A DNA stretch of 64,000 bases from Fomes fomentarius (Eukaryota; Basidiomycota; Agaricomycetes; Polyporales; Polyporaceae). Under the pieces are notes generated by a model that saw only the letters and a list, made by a program, of their open reading frames with translations, made no database searches and was not told the DNA's origin. Positions 10,373 through 19,948 of the stretch are shown in pieces (positions within the stretch are counted from its first letter, which is position 1; every line of letters begins with the position of its first letter). The stretch is taken from NCBI GenBank assembly GCA_022606135.1, contig JABYQN010000008.1, positions 806,001-870,000 of the forward strand, read 5' to 3'. The translations under genes were made by a program, and so were the position numbers.

Positions 10373-12491
10373 ATGGACGTCGAGGCGTAAGTATTAACGC
10401 TTTGCTGTGGTGGTTTGGTTGATTGACACGAATGCGTTCGGATCCCTTCAATAGCTTCCGGAAAGCTGGGTATCAAGCCATTGACAGGATCTGCGACTAC
10501 TACACGTCTCTTCAAAACCGTCCCGTGGTTGCCCAGGTCAAGCCGGGCTATCTTCTGGATGCGCTTCCAGGTGCGTTCCATCTAGACAACACCCCTGGAC
10601 CCTAACGACATCATTCTGTGCAGCGAATGCACCTGAACAGGGAGAAGACTTCGCGGCCATCGCGGATGATTTTCAGAAACTCATCTTGCCAGGTACATTT
10701 CCAACTTCATTGCCATCGACGAGGGGAGTTGGCACCCGCTCATCGACGCATCACGATAGGGATCACGAACTGGCAGCACCCAAACTTCTTCGCCTGGTAC
10801 CCCACCGCAAACACATTCGAAGGACTTCTAGGTGACTTGTACGCTTCCAGCGTCGCCAATCCCACGTTTAGTGTGAGCAACCCTTGCATCAATTTCTTGC
10901 ATCAACATCGGATGAGATTTGGCTCATCCGGCCCCTGCAGTGGTTGGCCAGCCCAGCATGCACCGAGCTCGAGCAAGTTGTGATGGACTGGAGCGCCAAG
11001 CTATTCGGTTTAGGCGACCGATTCATGAACAAATCTAGAACAGGTGGTGGTGTTATCCAGGTATGAAGGTCGCGCCTTCACGTTTGCACCCTCATTGAGC
11101 TGAGCACCTTAATCGCCTTCAGACAACAGCATCTGAGGGCTTGATCGTTATTTGCGTCGCGGCACGCACGCGGTATCTGCGCGCAAATCCAGACGCAAAG
11201 CTCGAAGACCTTGTCATCTACACGACGACCCAGACACACTCACTCGGCGTGAAGGCCGGCCTTGTGCTCGGACTAGAAGTTCGCGCGCTAGAGGTCAAGA
11301 AAGAGGATGAGTATGGCGTCAGGGGCGAGACGGTGCGCGCTGCGCTGCAAGAAGATATCGCCCGTGGCAAAAGACCCTTTATATTTGGTGAGCGTGACCA
11401 GTGCGTGTTTTGTGGGTTCATGGTATCGACCTTGGTCGCAGTTGCGACTGTTGGGTCAACAAACTCTGGCGCTATCGACGACCTTCATGAGATTGGCGAG
11501 GTCTGTGAGTATGGATGGATGCCGTATAAATCTGGTCAAAACTATGATCTCATGTCGAGACCTAGTGAAAGAACATCCTTCCATCTGGTACCACGTGGAT
11601 GCGGCATGGGCTGGCGTTGCGCTCGCATGTCCCGAGTTCCACGACAGGCTGAAACTCGATGCTATCAACCAGTACGCCGACTCCTTTGCTACGAACTTTC
11701 ACAAGGCATGTATTCCCCGTCCAGAGAGACTTAATCGGCGATACGCAATCGCTGACTCCCCTGATAGTGGGGTCTCGTAAACTTTGACGCGTCCGCGCTG
11801 TGGGTAACGGATAGAAGGGCGCTCATCGATGCGCTTGACGTTACACCTGAGTACCTGCGCTCAAAGCAACACGATGCAGGTGAGCACTATGCACACAGCT
11901 TTGTCAACTCTGACGTTTTGGCTGACGAAACGCGCGTAGGCCTCGTCGTAGATTACCGCAACTGGCACCTCGGCCTGGGACGCCGCTTCCGCTCGCTCAA
12001 AGTCTGGTTCGTCCTCCGTAGTTACGGTGTCGAGGGCTTCAGGGCGCACATCCGCAAGGTATGTCCTCTCTTCCTGCCACCTGGCTGTCCCTTCTCCCGC
12101 TTCCTTCCTTCTCCGGTTGATTGACCCTGACATAATACCGCAGGGCGTCGCGCTCAACGAGCGATTCGCCTCACTCGTCCGCGCCTCACCCGAGTTCGAG
12201 CTCGTGACAACGCCCATCCTCGCGCTCTCCGTCTTCCGCATCAAGCCACCTGCCTCCGCGTCCCCAGAACACGCCGAGGCTGCTGCGAACGAGCTCAATC
12301 GTGCGCTTGCGACGCGCTTGTCTGCAGAGAGCGAGAAGATTCTGATCACGCCTCCTGTGATCAATGGGATGGCTTGTTTGAGGTTCGCCGTTGGCGCTCA
12401 GAGGACCGAGCAGGAGCATGTTGACTGGGCGTGGGATCTAATCCAGAAGAGCGCGAGGGAGGTGTTGGAAAGGCAGGCTGAGAGCAAGTAG
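10373..12491 (+). CDS. Aromatic-L-amino-acid decarboxylase (group II, PLP-dependent)
   Basis: Cytosolic enzyme that decarboxylates aromatic amino acids (tryptophan, tyrosine, DOPA or related) to the corresponding amines using pyridoxal phosphate. The start at 10373 gives MDVEA, spliced at once to [16 protein letters not shown], the typical N-terminus. Then come [57 protein letters not shown] and [15 protein letters not shown]. The PLP-site block is [10 protein letters not shown] followed by [17 protein letters not shown], where the His-Lys pair carries the Schiff-base lysine. The C-terminal part includes [26 protein letters not shown]. Directly after the lysine codon the reading requires a GC-AG intron (11706-11767). 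The product is about 500 residues, the usual size. Substrate choice cannot be deduced. It is convergent with the MFS gene at 12683. Confidence 0.92.
11706..11767 (+). other. Inferred GC-AG intron after the catalytic lysine codon
   Basis: The exon ends CACAAG (His-Lys) and the next coding base is TGG at 11768. The 62 bp between begin GCATGT and end GATAG. A GT donor four bases later would shift the frame to a stop within a few codons, so the GC donor is the only site seen that gives the conserved HK-WGLVNF join. Confidence 0.75.
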
Positions 12492-12682
12492 TGCAATGCT
12501 CAGTATGAGGAACACAACAGAGGCGTGGTCTATAGTGTACATCTAGAAGTGTGTGGAACATTGAATAGATGAATGCATCTCCGAACGTGCTGCGTAGAGG
12601 GCGATTTCCCCTCTAGACGCTCTAGGTAGTCTATGTTGTCATCCGTGACCCATCCTTGCAGCCTCATGCTCAACCGTAAGAC

Positions 12683-14568
12683 TCAGGCTGTGGGTGGCAG
12701 CGAATGCTTCTCCAACTCGGGACTTGGAAGCGCCGATTTGTTTGAGGACGAGAGTCGGTCACTGAGTAATCGTCGAAGACGTTGTGAACCGATGAGACCT
12801 GCGCTGGCTAGGATGACTGTGCCAGCTAGGATGAGAACGCCAGAGAAGACGATGAGACCGGTGAAGTGCTTCTCATCGACTTCCTTAAGGAGCGCGCCGC
12901 CTGTCGGCGCCCCGACAAGCGTAGCGACCGCGACACACATGTAGACGGAACCTGGAACACATTCATCTATTAGGAAATCACAGGGGGCTGGTAGGATATA
13001 ATTGCGCACCTAATCGGGCTCCGAAGTTCTCTCGGGGAGAGATTGACGCAATATACGTCGGGAGTAATGACACGAAAGCGCCTTGATCACCGTTCATCAG
13101 CTGCTAATTCATATTTGGGTAGAGCGAACAGGCTACCTGAGAATAGACCATATAGAGCCGCAAATGCAACTATTGATGCAGCGTTACGGGAGGGCAGCCA
13201 TAGTCCTAAGACCAGAACACTGCATATAGTAGCTGCAGGAACGAAGACGTTCAAACTATCATGTCAACTCAGCCATCACATACATGGCATGAGAATCCAA
13301 CCCAGCATGACGGAAGTACTCACCTTCCATATCTGTCTGCCAGAAAGCCTGGAAGAATCCGTGAAGGGACGGTCATCGCGTTCATGATTGCGAGGACGTA
13401 GTTCGCAATTCTAGGGTCGACCCCTCGGACGTTGGCGTAGACCTGTATGTAGAAGTACGGGATGAAGTACGCGTAGAAGAGCCTGCACAGCAACACCAAG
13501 TACAACAACACTTGGCATTAGCCCGTCGTCCATACCACACAGAGGAGAGGACTCACACAAACGCTCCGATAGTCGCAAGCGCGTACCTCGGGTCCTTCCA
13601 GCCGCCCAGATCGATGGCCGTACGGAAGGAAATGTGTCCGGATAGGGGCAGACGCGTACGGATGGTGAGACACGACACGATGAGGCATCCCAGGATGATG
13701 AATGCGACGACGCGCACCGCCCATGGGAACCCTATCGCAGGGATCAGCCGCTCGAGAACGACCGGGAAGATGACGCCTCCGCTCGCGCTGCCCCCGGTCG
13801 TGAGTCCAATGGCGAGAGCACGTCGCTTACGAAACCAGTGTCCTAGTACCGCTACTGCGGGATTGAACCTGCCAGTGGGGGAGCTGTAACGCCGCCTATT
13901 TAGTCAAGAAGATGGGAGCTTACAGTAGTGCGAGGCCGAAGCCGAAGAAGACGCCCTGAGAGAGGAAGATTTGGTATGGATGGTCTTTTTGAGCGAGGGA
14001 CACCATCATGAGCGAGAATACGGAGATGACGGTTCCTAAGGGTATCATCACCTGGGGAGGGTTAGTTGAGGTTGAGCGGGCTATATGCTTTCGTAGATTA
14101 CGTACAGAGGTTCCATATGCATCGAACACCCTCCCGGTAAACGTGCCCAGGAAGTACAGCAAAAATGTCTGTACTGAGCCAATGAGAGAGACCGTTGATG
14201 ATGATGAGGACGGCAGGAGTGTCGTCTTGTAATAGTTTTGAAATGTGCCCTATGATACAGCACCAGGCGTCAGCGGACTCGGAGCGGCCCACAACATGCG
14301 GAAGATGGCTGACATAGGCGTTGATCATCCCGGCCGACGCAAACAGCGCGAGCGATGATCCAAGCACGACTGTCCATGCCTCCCGTCCCCCGTCCGGGAC
14401 GTACTCCAATTCAGGTTCTGCGTCCGGTGCGAGAGTCTGGTCGTCGGCGACTGGAGCGATAGTCGTCGAACGTGCGTCTTCTTTCTTGGCACATTCCCCC
14501 TTTCGCTCGTCATTGGCAGCTCCATTGTCAGGCTCAGCAAGCTTTTCACAGTCTGTGGTGGTTGACAT
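12683..14568 (-). CDS. MFS transporter, monocarboxylate/riboflavin (MCT/MCH) type
   Basis: Twelve-span membrane transporter of the fungal monocarboxylate-porter-like branch; some members move riboflavin or carboxylates and many are uncharacterised. A hydrophilic N-terminal region (MSTTTDCEKL, Asp/Glu-rich) leads to VPDGGREAWTVVLGSSLALF, the classic start of TM1. After an intron comes TFQNYYKTTLLPSS, then LYFLGTFTGRVFDAYG, VMIPLGTVISVFSLMMVSLA and YNPAVAVLGHWFRKRRALAI, which carries the conserved RxxRRALA loop. The second half has AYFIPYFYIQVYA, SRILPGFLADRYG and a final ATLVGAPTGGALL. Several introns were bridged by eye. The product is about 430 residues, complete for the family. It is convergent with the aromatic decarboxylase. 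Two CACGTG motifs lie about 0.65 kb upstream. Confidence 0.9.
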
Positions 14569-15584
14569 GTTATTTATGCGAGGACGTGAGGGCAGTGTAG
14601 CTGAGGTTTTATAGATTAGCTTTCTTCGCACTAAATTTTCATATGGACAGTACTTACTCTGATATGCACTTATAGATGTTAGAGTTCTCGTTGGACTGTG
14701 CTGCAGTCCACGAAGATGGGCCAAAAGGTCGATCTTGTGAGCGTTTGTCAGTGAATCACCTCGACTCTCGAGGTACTGGGTCGGGAGAGAGGTCTTCGGC
14801 GCCCTTTACTCACCGATTGCGAATGTCGTTGTACGAGTCACAGCGTGGGTGCTCGCACGGAGGTCTGTAGGGCAAGTACGTGAATGGTACCTCACCTTCA
14901 CGATGTACTTATGTATCGGACCTCCATCTTCCTATCACAAACCGCCTGGTCCGGCATGCGGGACCGCGCGAACAAAATGCGAACGGAAGCGGAATCGCGA
15001 AAACAGTGGTGGATCCATTTATGCCGCCTTGGCGTCCGCGTACAAATGGATGACATTCCTGCGCGCTCAGGTGTTGACTCATCCGATTCCATTAGTCAGT
15101 GCAGGGAATCATCAATGTCATGGCTGACTGGATGCCAGGCTCTTTCCGTTGTCAATAGGCTATATTCCAGAGCGCAGTGGTTGAGGTGGAATTCGAGAGG
15201 AGGATGTGATATCTATCTGGTACCACGTGTGATCTCGTTCCATCAAACACGTGATCTCCGCGTAATTATATCACTGCACGACAGACAAAGGTCCATTCTG
15301 CACCACACGATAGGCGGCCTATACTTTAGGGGAGTGCAAAGGCGAAACCCGGATGATAGGCAGTCGATAAGTATAAGCCGCCTATAGCCCGGTGCAAAAT
15401 CTGACGGTGCCCGGAGTGCTGTGCTCTATACTAAATAGGGAATTCGAAGGAGCCTGGCACTGTGGCCTACTTCGAGTTTCTGAACGAGCTTGAACATCCA
15501 TAGTTATACATGACGCTAGGCCATCAATGCATGGATTCCGTAGAATCAAAGAGCAGCAAGAAAACACATTCGTCACTCTAGAGT
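14569..15584. other. Intergenic region upstream of MFS, downstream of cyclin-box gene
   Basis: About 1 kb without a supported gene. It holds two E-box motifs (15224, 15248) and a short inverted repeat TAGGCGGC/GCCGCCTA near 15311 and 15377. Open frames here show no domain. Confidence 0.45.
15224..15253. promoter_or_regulatory. Pair of CACGTG E-boxes
   Basis: CACGTG occurs at 15224-15229 and 15248-15253, each followed by near-identical bases (TGATCTC / ATCTCC). E-boxes bind bHLH factors such as Pho4- or Cbf1-like proteins. They lie upstream of the MFS transporter that starts at 14568; the target is an inference. Confidence 0.3.
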
Positions 15585-18117
15585 CTACTCCACTAGCCCG
15601 AGCCACTTCTGACATGCAATCAAGTCATCCTGCGACAAAAGGATCTATGAGCCACAGCACAGCAAACACAACTATCCACTCACCTTCGGAATCTCCAGCA
15701 ACTCCTGGATGTCCAGCCTCACCCCGTGCGAGCTTTTCATCGCAGCTTTCCTGAGCGACTTCGCATCCCGTTTTCTGACGCGCTTGCCACGTCCGTCCAC
15801 CCCCGTAGTCTTGTACCTCATTGAGAGGACTTCGACAATACCTTCGATGATAGCACAGGCGGTCATGAGCGAGATTGGGTACTGCAGAATCTCGACGTCT
15901 GTGCGTCAAATGAAGTTCAGAACCAGTGGTGTCCAAGTCACATGGTCCACTTACACTGCAACGCGTCGCACAAGGTCGCCCAAGCCTCCTTCTGCACCCC
16001 TTCCCACCCGCCATCGAAACCTACAAGTGTGCGCAGCGTCGGAAGTGCAGCCCAGAGCTCTTCCATGAACGCCCCAGGAGTAGCGCTCCCGATGCGGTAC
16101 GCGACTGCCTCGAGCACGTCGCGCTGTGCGTTCTCTAGGTCTTCGAACGTCATCTTGTGCGGCGCCGCGAGGTCGATAAATTCGTGTGCATATATGACGT
16201 CGAGCGGAAAGAGGACGTCCCGGTGAAATTTAACGCTCAATGCCAGACATGCGACGGCGATGTCCCAGGTCACCGCTTCGAGCGCCTTCTGATCGTCTGA
16301 AGATATGCTTGCCGTGTCCTCGGACTCGACCGACGAAGATGAGGGCGAGGAGCGGACAAGTAGCAAGTACCGCAAGAACAGGTACGTAGCATGGAAGCGT
16401 GCTTCGGAGGAAGTGGACAGTAAGTCGTACAGATCCCCAGGTGAGTAGGATGTCTTGTAGTCATCTGACGGCATGACCTATATGCACATATGCAGTCAGG
16501 GAAAACAATTTGAGACACAGGGCAAGGCTTCGGTATACCTCCAAAAGCCAACGAATCGTTAGGTCGAAGAGATTCTCGTCGATGTCCAGCTCGAGCGGGG
16601 AAAGCGAGATTGTCGCGCGGCGCGACTCTTGGGGAAGCTGGGGCGATGGCGGATTCAAGCGTTGCAGCTCCTCCACAGTCATCGAATGCTCGTCGTCCCC
16701 GCCTTCGAGTGTTGGGCTCGCGCTGCTCGCTTCGGATTGATTTTCGCCATCTTCAGCCACAAGAGCAACAGTAATAGAAGAGAGACCGTCTTCATCACGT
16801 TCGTTGCGCTCTCTAAGCAGTAATGCGACGATCCGACATTCCGCAGCGTGTTCTTTGTTAAGAGGTGGCTTGAGGAGCAGCTCGAACGAAGGAAGTGCTT
16901 CAACAGGAACAGCCCCCAGATCCTGAGGCACAGAAGTCGAAGACAAGCGCTCCTGGACATCGTTTGCCGTCGGGGTGGTCGGAACTGTTGCCACATATGC
17001 GCCAAACGGAGATGCAATAGAGCCTAAGATGATAGGAAGTCGCTGAGGGACAAGGACGCTGGACCGTTGACTCCGGGCTTCTTGACCTTGAGAACTTGAA
17101 GCACCCTCGAAAACCTACGCCGCAACGCACAATGCGACCCTCATTAGTCGAATTGAGAGAAGTAGTTGAGATTTATATGCACACCTCATTCAAGACCTGT
17201 TCTTCCTCCACTGCGGACAGCTCCGAGCGCAGTGATTCCGCCCTTCGAAGACTCCCAGGTCCTTTGGCGTATTCGGAGAGTCTAAAAGCGCCAGACAATC
17301 GAGGAACAGATGCATGCGCAGCTGAATTATGACTTCCAGATGCAGACCAATGTCGCCGAGACAACTTGCGTTTCTTCAGGGCCGCACCAGAATCAGGAGC
17401 AGAGCCAGGACCATCAGAATCCACACGAGAGTGTCGTCGCTTGCTAGACGGTGGGCCTCCACAGTCAGTATCTGCAGGCAAGCCATGGGCATGGGCATGA
17501 AAGGGCTGAGCAGACACAAGGCGTGACCGTTGTAACGAAGCGGCTCTGTCGCGTTGGGCAGCTACTAAGAGGCTGTTGAGGCGATAGACGAACTGTGACA
17601 TAGGAGGGTGCACAGAGCTGTGATCCTCATGTATGCGCTCCAAGCCATGCGACTCTAGATAGTCAGAGCGGTCGACTTCTTCGTCCAAGCAGTCTGGCGG
17701 TGTTACAGTGACCGGCGAGGAGGTTGGTGGAGAAGACACAGGAGCTGTGTAGGCATCGACTGTATGCGTGTCATCGCTGTCAGTAGAGTGGTGGTCGATA
17801 GAGAGACTAATAAGCATGCTGAATATTCCTATGTCGCGTGGTGGTGGTGGTGGCCAAGTGAGTAGCGTTCCCTCACTCGATATTTCCGACTTTCTCGGGA
17901 ATGGCACGCAGTGGGAGCGCTTCTCATAGGAAGCTTGCGCGCGCTTCCCGTTTGGGAATGGAAGCCGAACCACCTCTCCCGCCTTACTTCCAACCGCCAC
18001 CGACTCTCTGATGGACGCGAGCATGGAGAGTACAGCCGGACCGTCTTCACACAGTGTTTGTTGCTCAGAAGGTATAGCAGCCAGCTCTTCTTCTGAGCGA
18101 GCCTTGGAGCCAATCAT
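15585..18117 (-). CDS. Cyclin-box domain protein with long disordered N-terminus
   Basis: The first exon (about 315 residues) is Ser/Pro-rich and disordered, with a basic patch SSKRRHSR and KKRKLSRRH that looks like a nuclear localisation signal. An intron near 17110-17180 joins it to FEGASSSQGQEAR and a Thr-rich stretch, then LSPLELDIDENLFDLTIRWLLE. After a further intron comes YSPGDLYDLLSTSSEARFHATYLFLRYLL. The core WDIAVACLALSVKFHRDVL-FPLDVIYAHEF followed by MTFEDLENAQRDVLEAVAYRI has the layout of a cyclin N-terminal fold. The last exons carry ILQYPISLMTACAIIEGIVEVL, a basic stretch, and end DDLIACQKWLGLVE. Start MIGSKARSEEE is at 18117. A cyclin partner role for a CDK is likely from the fold, but the class (G1, mitotic or transcriptional) is not clear. 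Confidence 0.75.
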
Positions 18118-18565
18118 CGACTCAGGAGTGGCGTTGGCCCAGCCAAGTTATCCCGCTGATACACTAACCACTACGAACGCGAATGCGATGGGAGAGCTTG
18201 AAACACCCTGCTCTTGCTGTAGGGACCTTAATATACATTAGGCTCATCGAACTGATGCACTTGACTTCAGGGAACTACCGTGACGATAAGACGTTGACGC
18301 AATCACAGCGTACACCCCGACTTCCTTTACATATCATCCTCGCTACAATCCGCTCTTGTTTGGTACCTGCCACCGAGTGCCTCAATAGACTCATTGAGGC
18401 TGCCCTGGTGTATTACAAACACCGCAAATCACACACCCCTTGTTCTACGACATCCGGCACTCAATTCCGAGAAACGCTTCCAGAGTGCAGGAACTCGACG
18501 CTGATGGTAAGTGCCATCCAACGTGTGAAATACATATCTCTGTATACTGAAAAAAAATTGAGGCC
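18118..18565. other. Intergenic region between divergent cyclin-box and coiled-coil genes
   Basis: About 450 bp with the upstream regions of both neighbours. No coding exon, RNA gene or clear promoter element was recognised. Confidence 0.4.
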
Positions 18566-19391
18566 ATGGACGTGGCGATGCTCAGTATCAGATTCAATCC
18601 TGGCTACGTCTGTAGGGTAGGCAGCAAAACACACCATGCTCGCTATCTCGAGCGAGAGAGCACACTGCATCAAGTGGAAGAAGAGCTTCAGAGTGGGCTT
18701 TCTGATCTCAAGCCCCTCGTTGCCGCTAGAGCCGACCTTCTGCGGACGGAGAAAGAACTGCTGCAGCACAGATACCTCCAGACCGCAATTCGTACTGCGG
18801 TATGTGGCTACTAATATTTACGCGGTTGTACCTGTGAGTACGGCATGTTCTGACTACACCTGCACATAGACCATTGTCATCATCCCGTTCTCGCCTTTCG
18901 TGTCAGCAGTTGTCACGGCGTTCGACTTCTTTGTCTTCTCCACACGACGCGCAATTCAAGAGGTTTACCTACCCGACGCTCTAGTGGAGCTCCGTGAAAC
19001 AGCAGGGCGTGTTGACGAGGTGGAGGAAAAACTGCAGAGAAAGCTCAAGGAAGTACAGGCACTTCGCGCGGGGCTCGAAGCACTGAAAGCGATCATCGAA
19101 GCAGACCAGCAACGACCTGACGCCGCTAGGCTTGCGGACACCATGGCCAAGGTTTGGGCAACGAAACGGGCGTTGGAAGGCGCGCTTTGTCTGCATGACA
19201 AGTGCGCGTGCGACTCTGAAGTTGTCGTGCCCTTGCGCCGAGTCGTCGCTGCGTATCGGGCCATGGCGGAGAGGCTCGAGGCACCCTCTATGATCACGGG
19301 TGCTATCGCCTCGGTGACCGATGAAGAGTGCAGCGCGATAGATTGGGTGCTGGCGATACATAGGACGTCTTCCACGTCGTCTATTGACTAG
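18566..19391 (+). CDS. Hypothetical coiled-coil protein with one hydrophobic segment
   Basis: I do not recognise a family. The first exon (from MDVAML at 18566; a later start is possible) contains a heptad-like helix ESTLHQVEEELQSGLSDLK. A phase-0 intron (18800-18869) joins RTA to TIVIIPFSPFVSAVVTAF, a hydrophobic stretch that could be a membrane or buried segment. The second exon continues with two long helices rich in Glu, Lys and Leu (VDEVEEKLQRKLKEVQALRAG and a region around AKVWATKRALEGALC) and ends in a Ser-rich tail. The predicted length is about 250 residues. The continuous second-exon frame and clean splice support a real gene; function is unknown. Confidence 0.55.
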
Positions 19392-19703
19392 CACTTCTCC
19401 TCTCATATCCTCTCACATCTCACCTTCCCTCTCACATCTCACCTTCCCTCTCACATCCACGTCATTAGGGTCAAGTCCCAGTAGCCGATACTACATTCGG
19501 GCGAATCCTGGGGAAATTTTCGAACACCGGTTGCAGCACTCAAAATATATACATACACGCGACACCAACCACTGTCCAATGACCGCTGGGACTGGCATTG
19601 TGACTGGTACTACGACTATATATCAACGTACTCTTGGGTCTCCACATCATACATACTGAGCATGAGCGCTATGACATACTGTCAAAGACGGTACCTACAT
19701 AGC
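19392..19703. other. Intergenic region with 19-bp tandem repeat before the tRNA gene
   Basis: This stretch holds the 3' UTR of the coiled-coil gene, with the CT-rich tandem repeat listed separately, and the 5' flank of tRNA-Ala. Nothing else was recognised. Confidence 0.45.
19410..19457 (+). repeat. 19-bp CT-rich tandem repeat, about 2.5 copies
   Basis: The unit CTCTCACATCTCACCTTCC begins at 19410 and repeats exactly at 19429. A third partial copy, CTCTCACATC, starts at 19448. A degenerate earlier partial unit lies just upstream near 19399. It lies directly after the stop codon of the preceding gene, so it is probably transcribed in its 3' UTR. Confidence 0.85.
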
Positions 19704-19775
19704 GGGCATTTGGCACAGTGGTAGCGCGCACGCTTCGCATGCGTGAGGTCCAGGGTTCAATCCCCTGAATGTCCA
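19704..19775 (+). tRNA. tRNA-Ala (anticodon CGC)
   Basis: A full cloverleaf can be drawn. The acceptor stem is GGGCATT/AATGTCC with discriminator A at 19775, and it contains the G3-U70 wobble pair that identifies alanine tRNAs. The D arm is GCAC/GCGC with loop AGTGGTA and one A-C mismatch. The anticodon stem is CACGC/GCGTG with loop TTCGCAT, giving anticodon CGC at 19736-19738, preceded by the invariant T33. The T arm is CAGGG/CCCTG with loop TTCAATC. No intron is present. It decodes GCG codons. Confidence 0.95.
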
Positions 19776-19779
19776 TTTT
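19776..19779 (+). terminator. RNA polymerase III terminator (T4) of tRNA-Ala
   Basis: Four T residues follow the discriminator base of the tRNA directly, the minimal Pol III stop signal. Confidence 0.7.
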
Positions 19780-19948
19780 GGGTCTTCATTCCACACTTTC
19801 GCGCCTGAACGCCAGTTTGGACATTCAATGTTCCTTGTGCGGTGTGTATGTAAAGATCAAACCCATCTAATATTTAAGAAGATCCAAAGCAACTGTCCTA
19901 TAGTACATCATCTACCAGGCCGAGATAGTCTACAGCTACATAGTGGGG

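Noticed and set aside
15305..15390. Short inverted repeat TAGGCGGC/GCCGCCTA upstream of the MFS gene
   Set aside because: Eight base pairs only, with a long loop; too short to call a structured RNA or transposon end.
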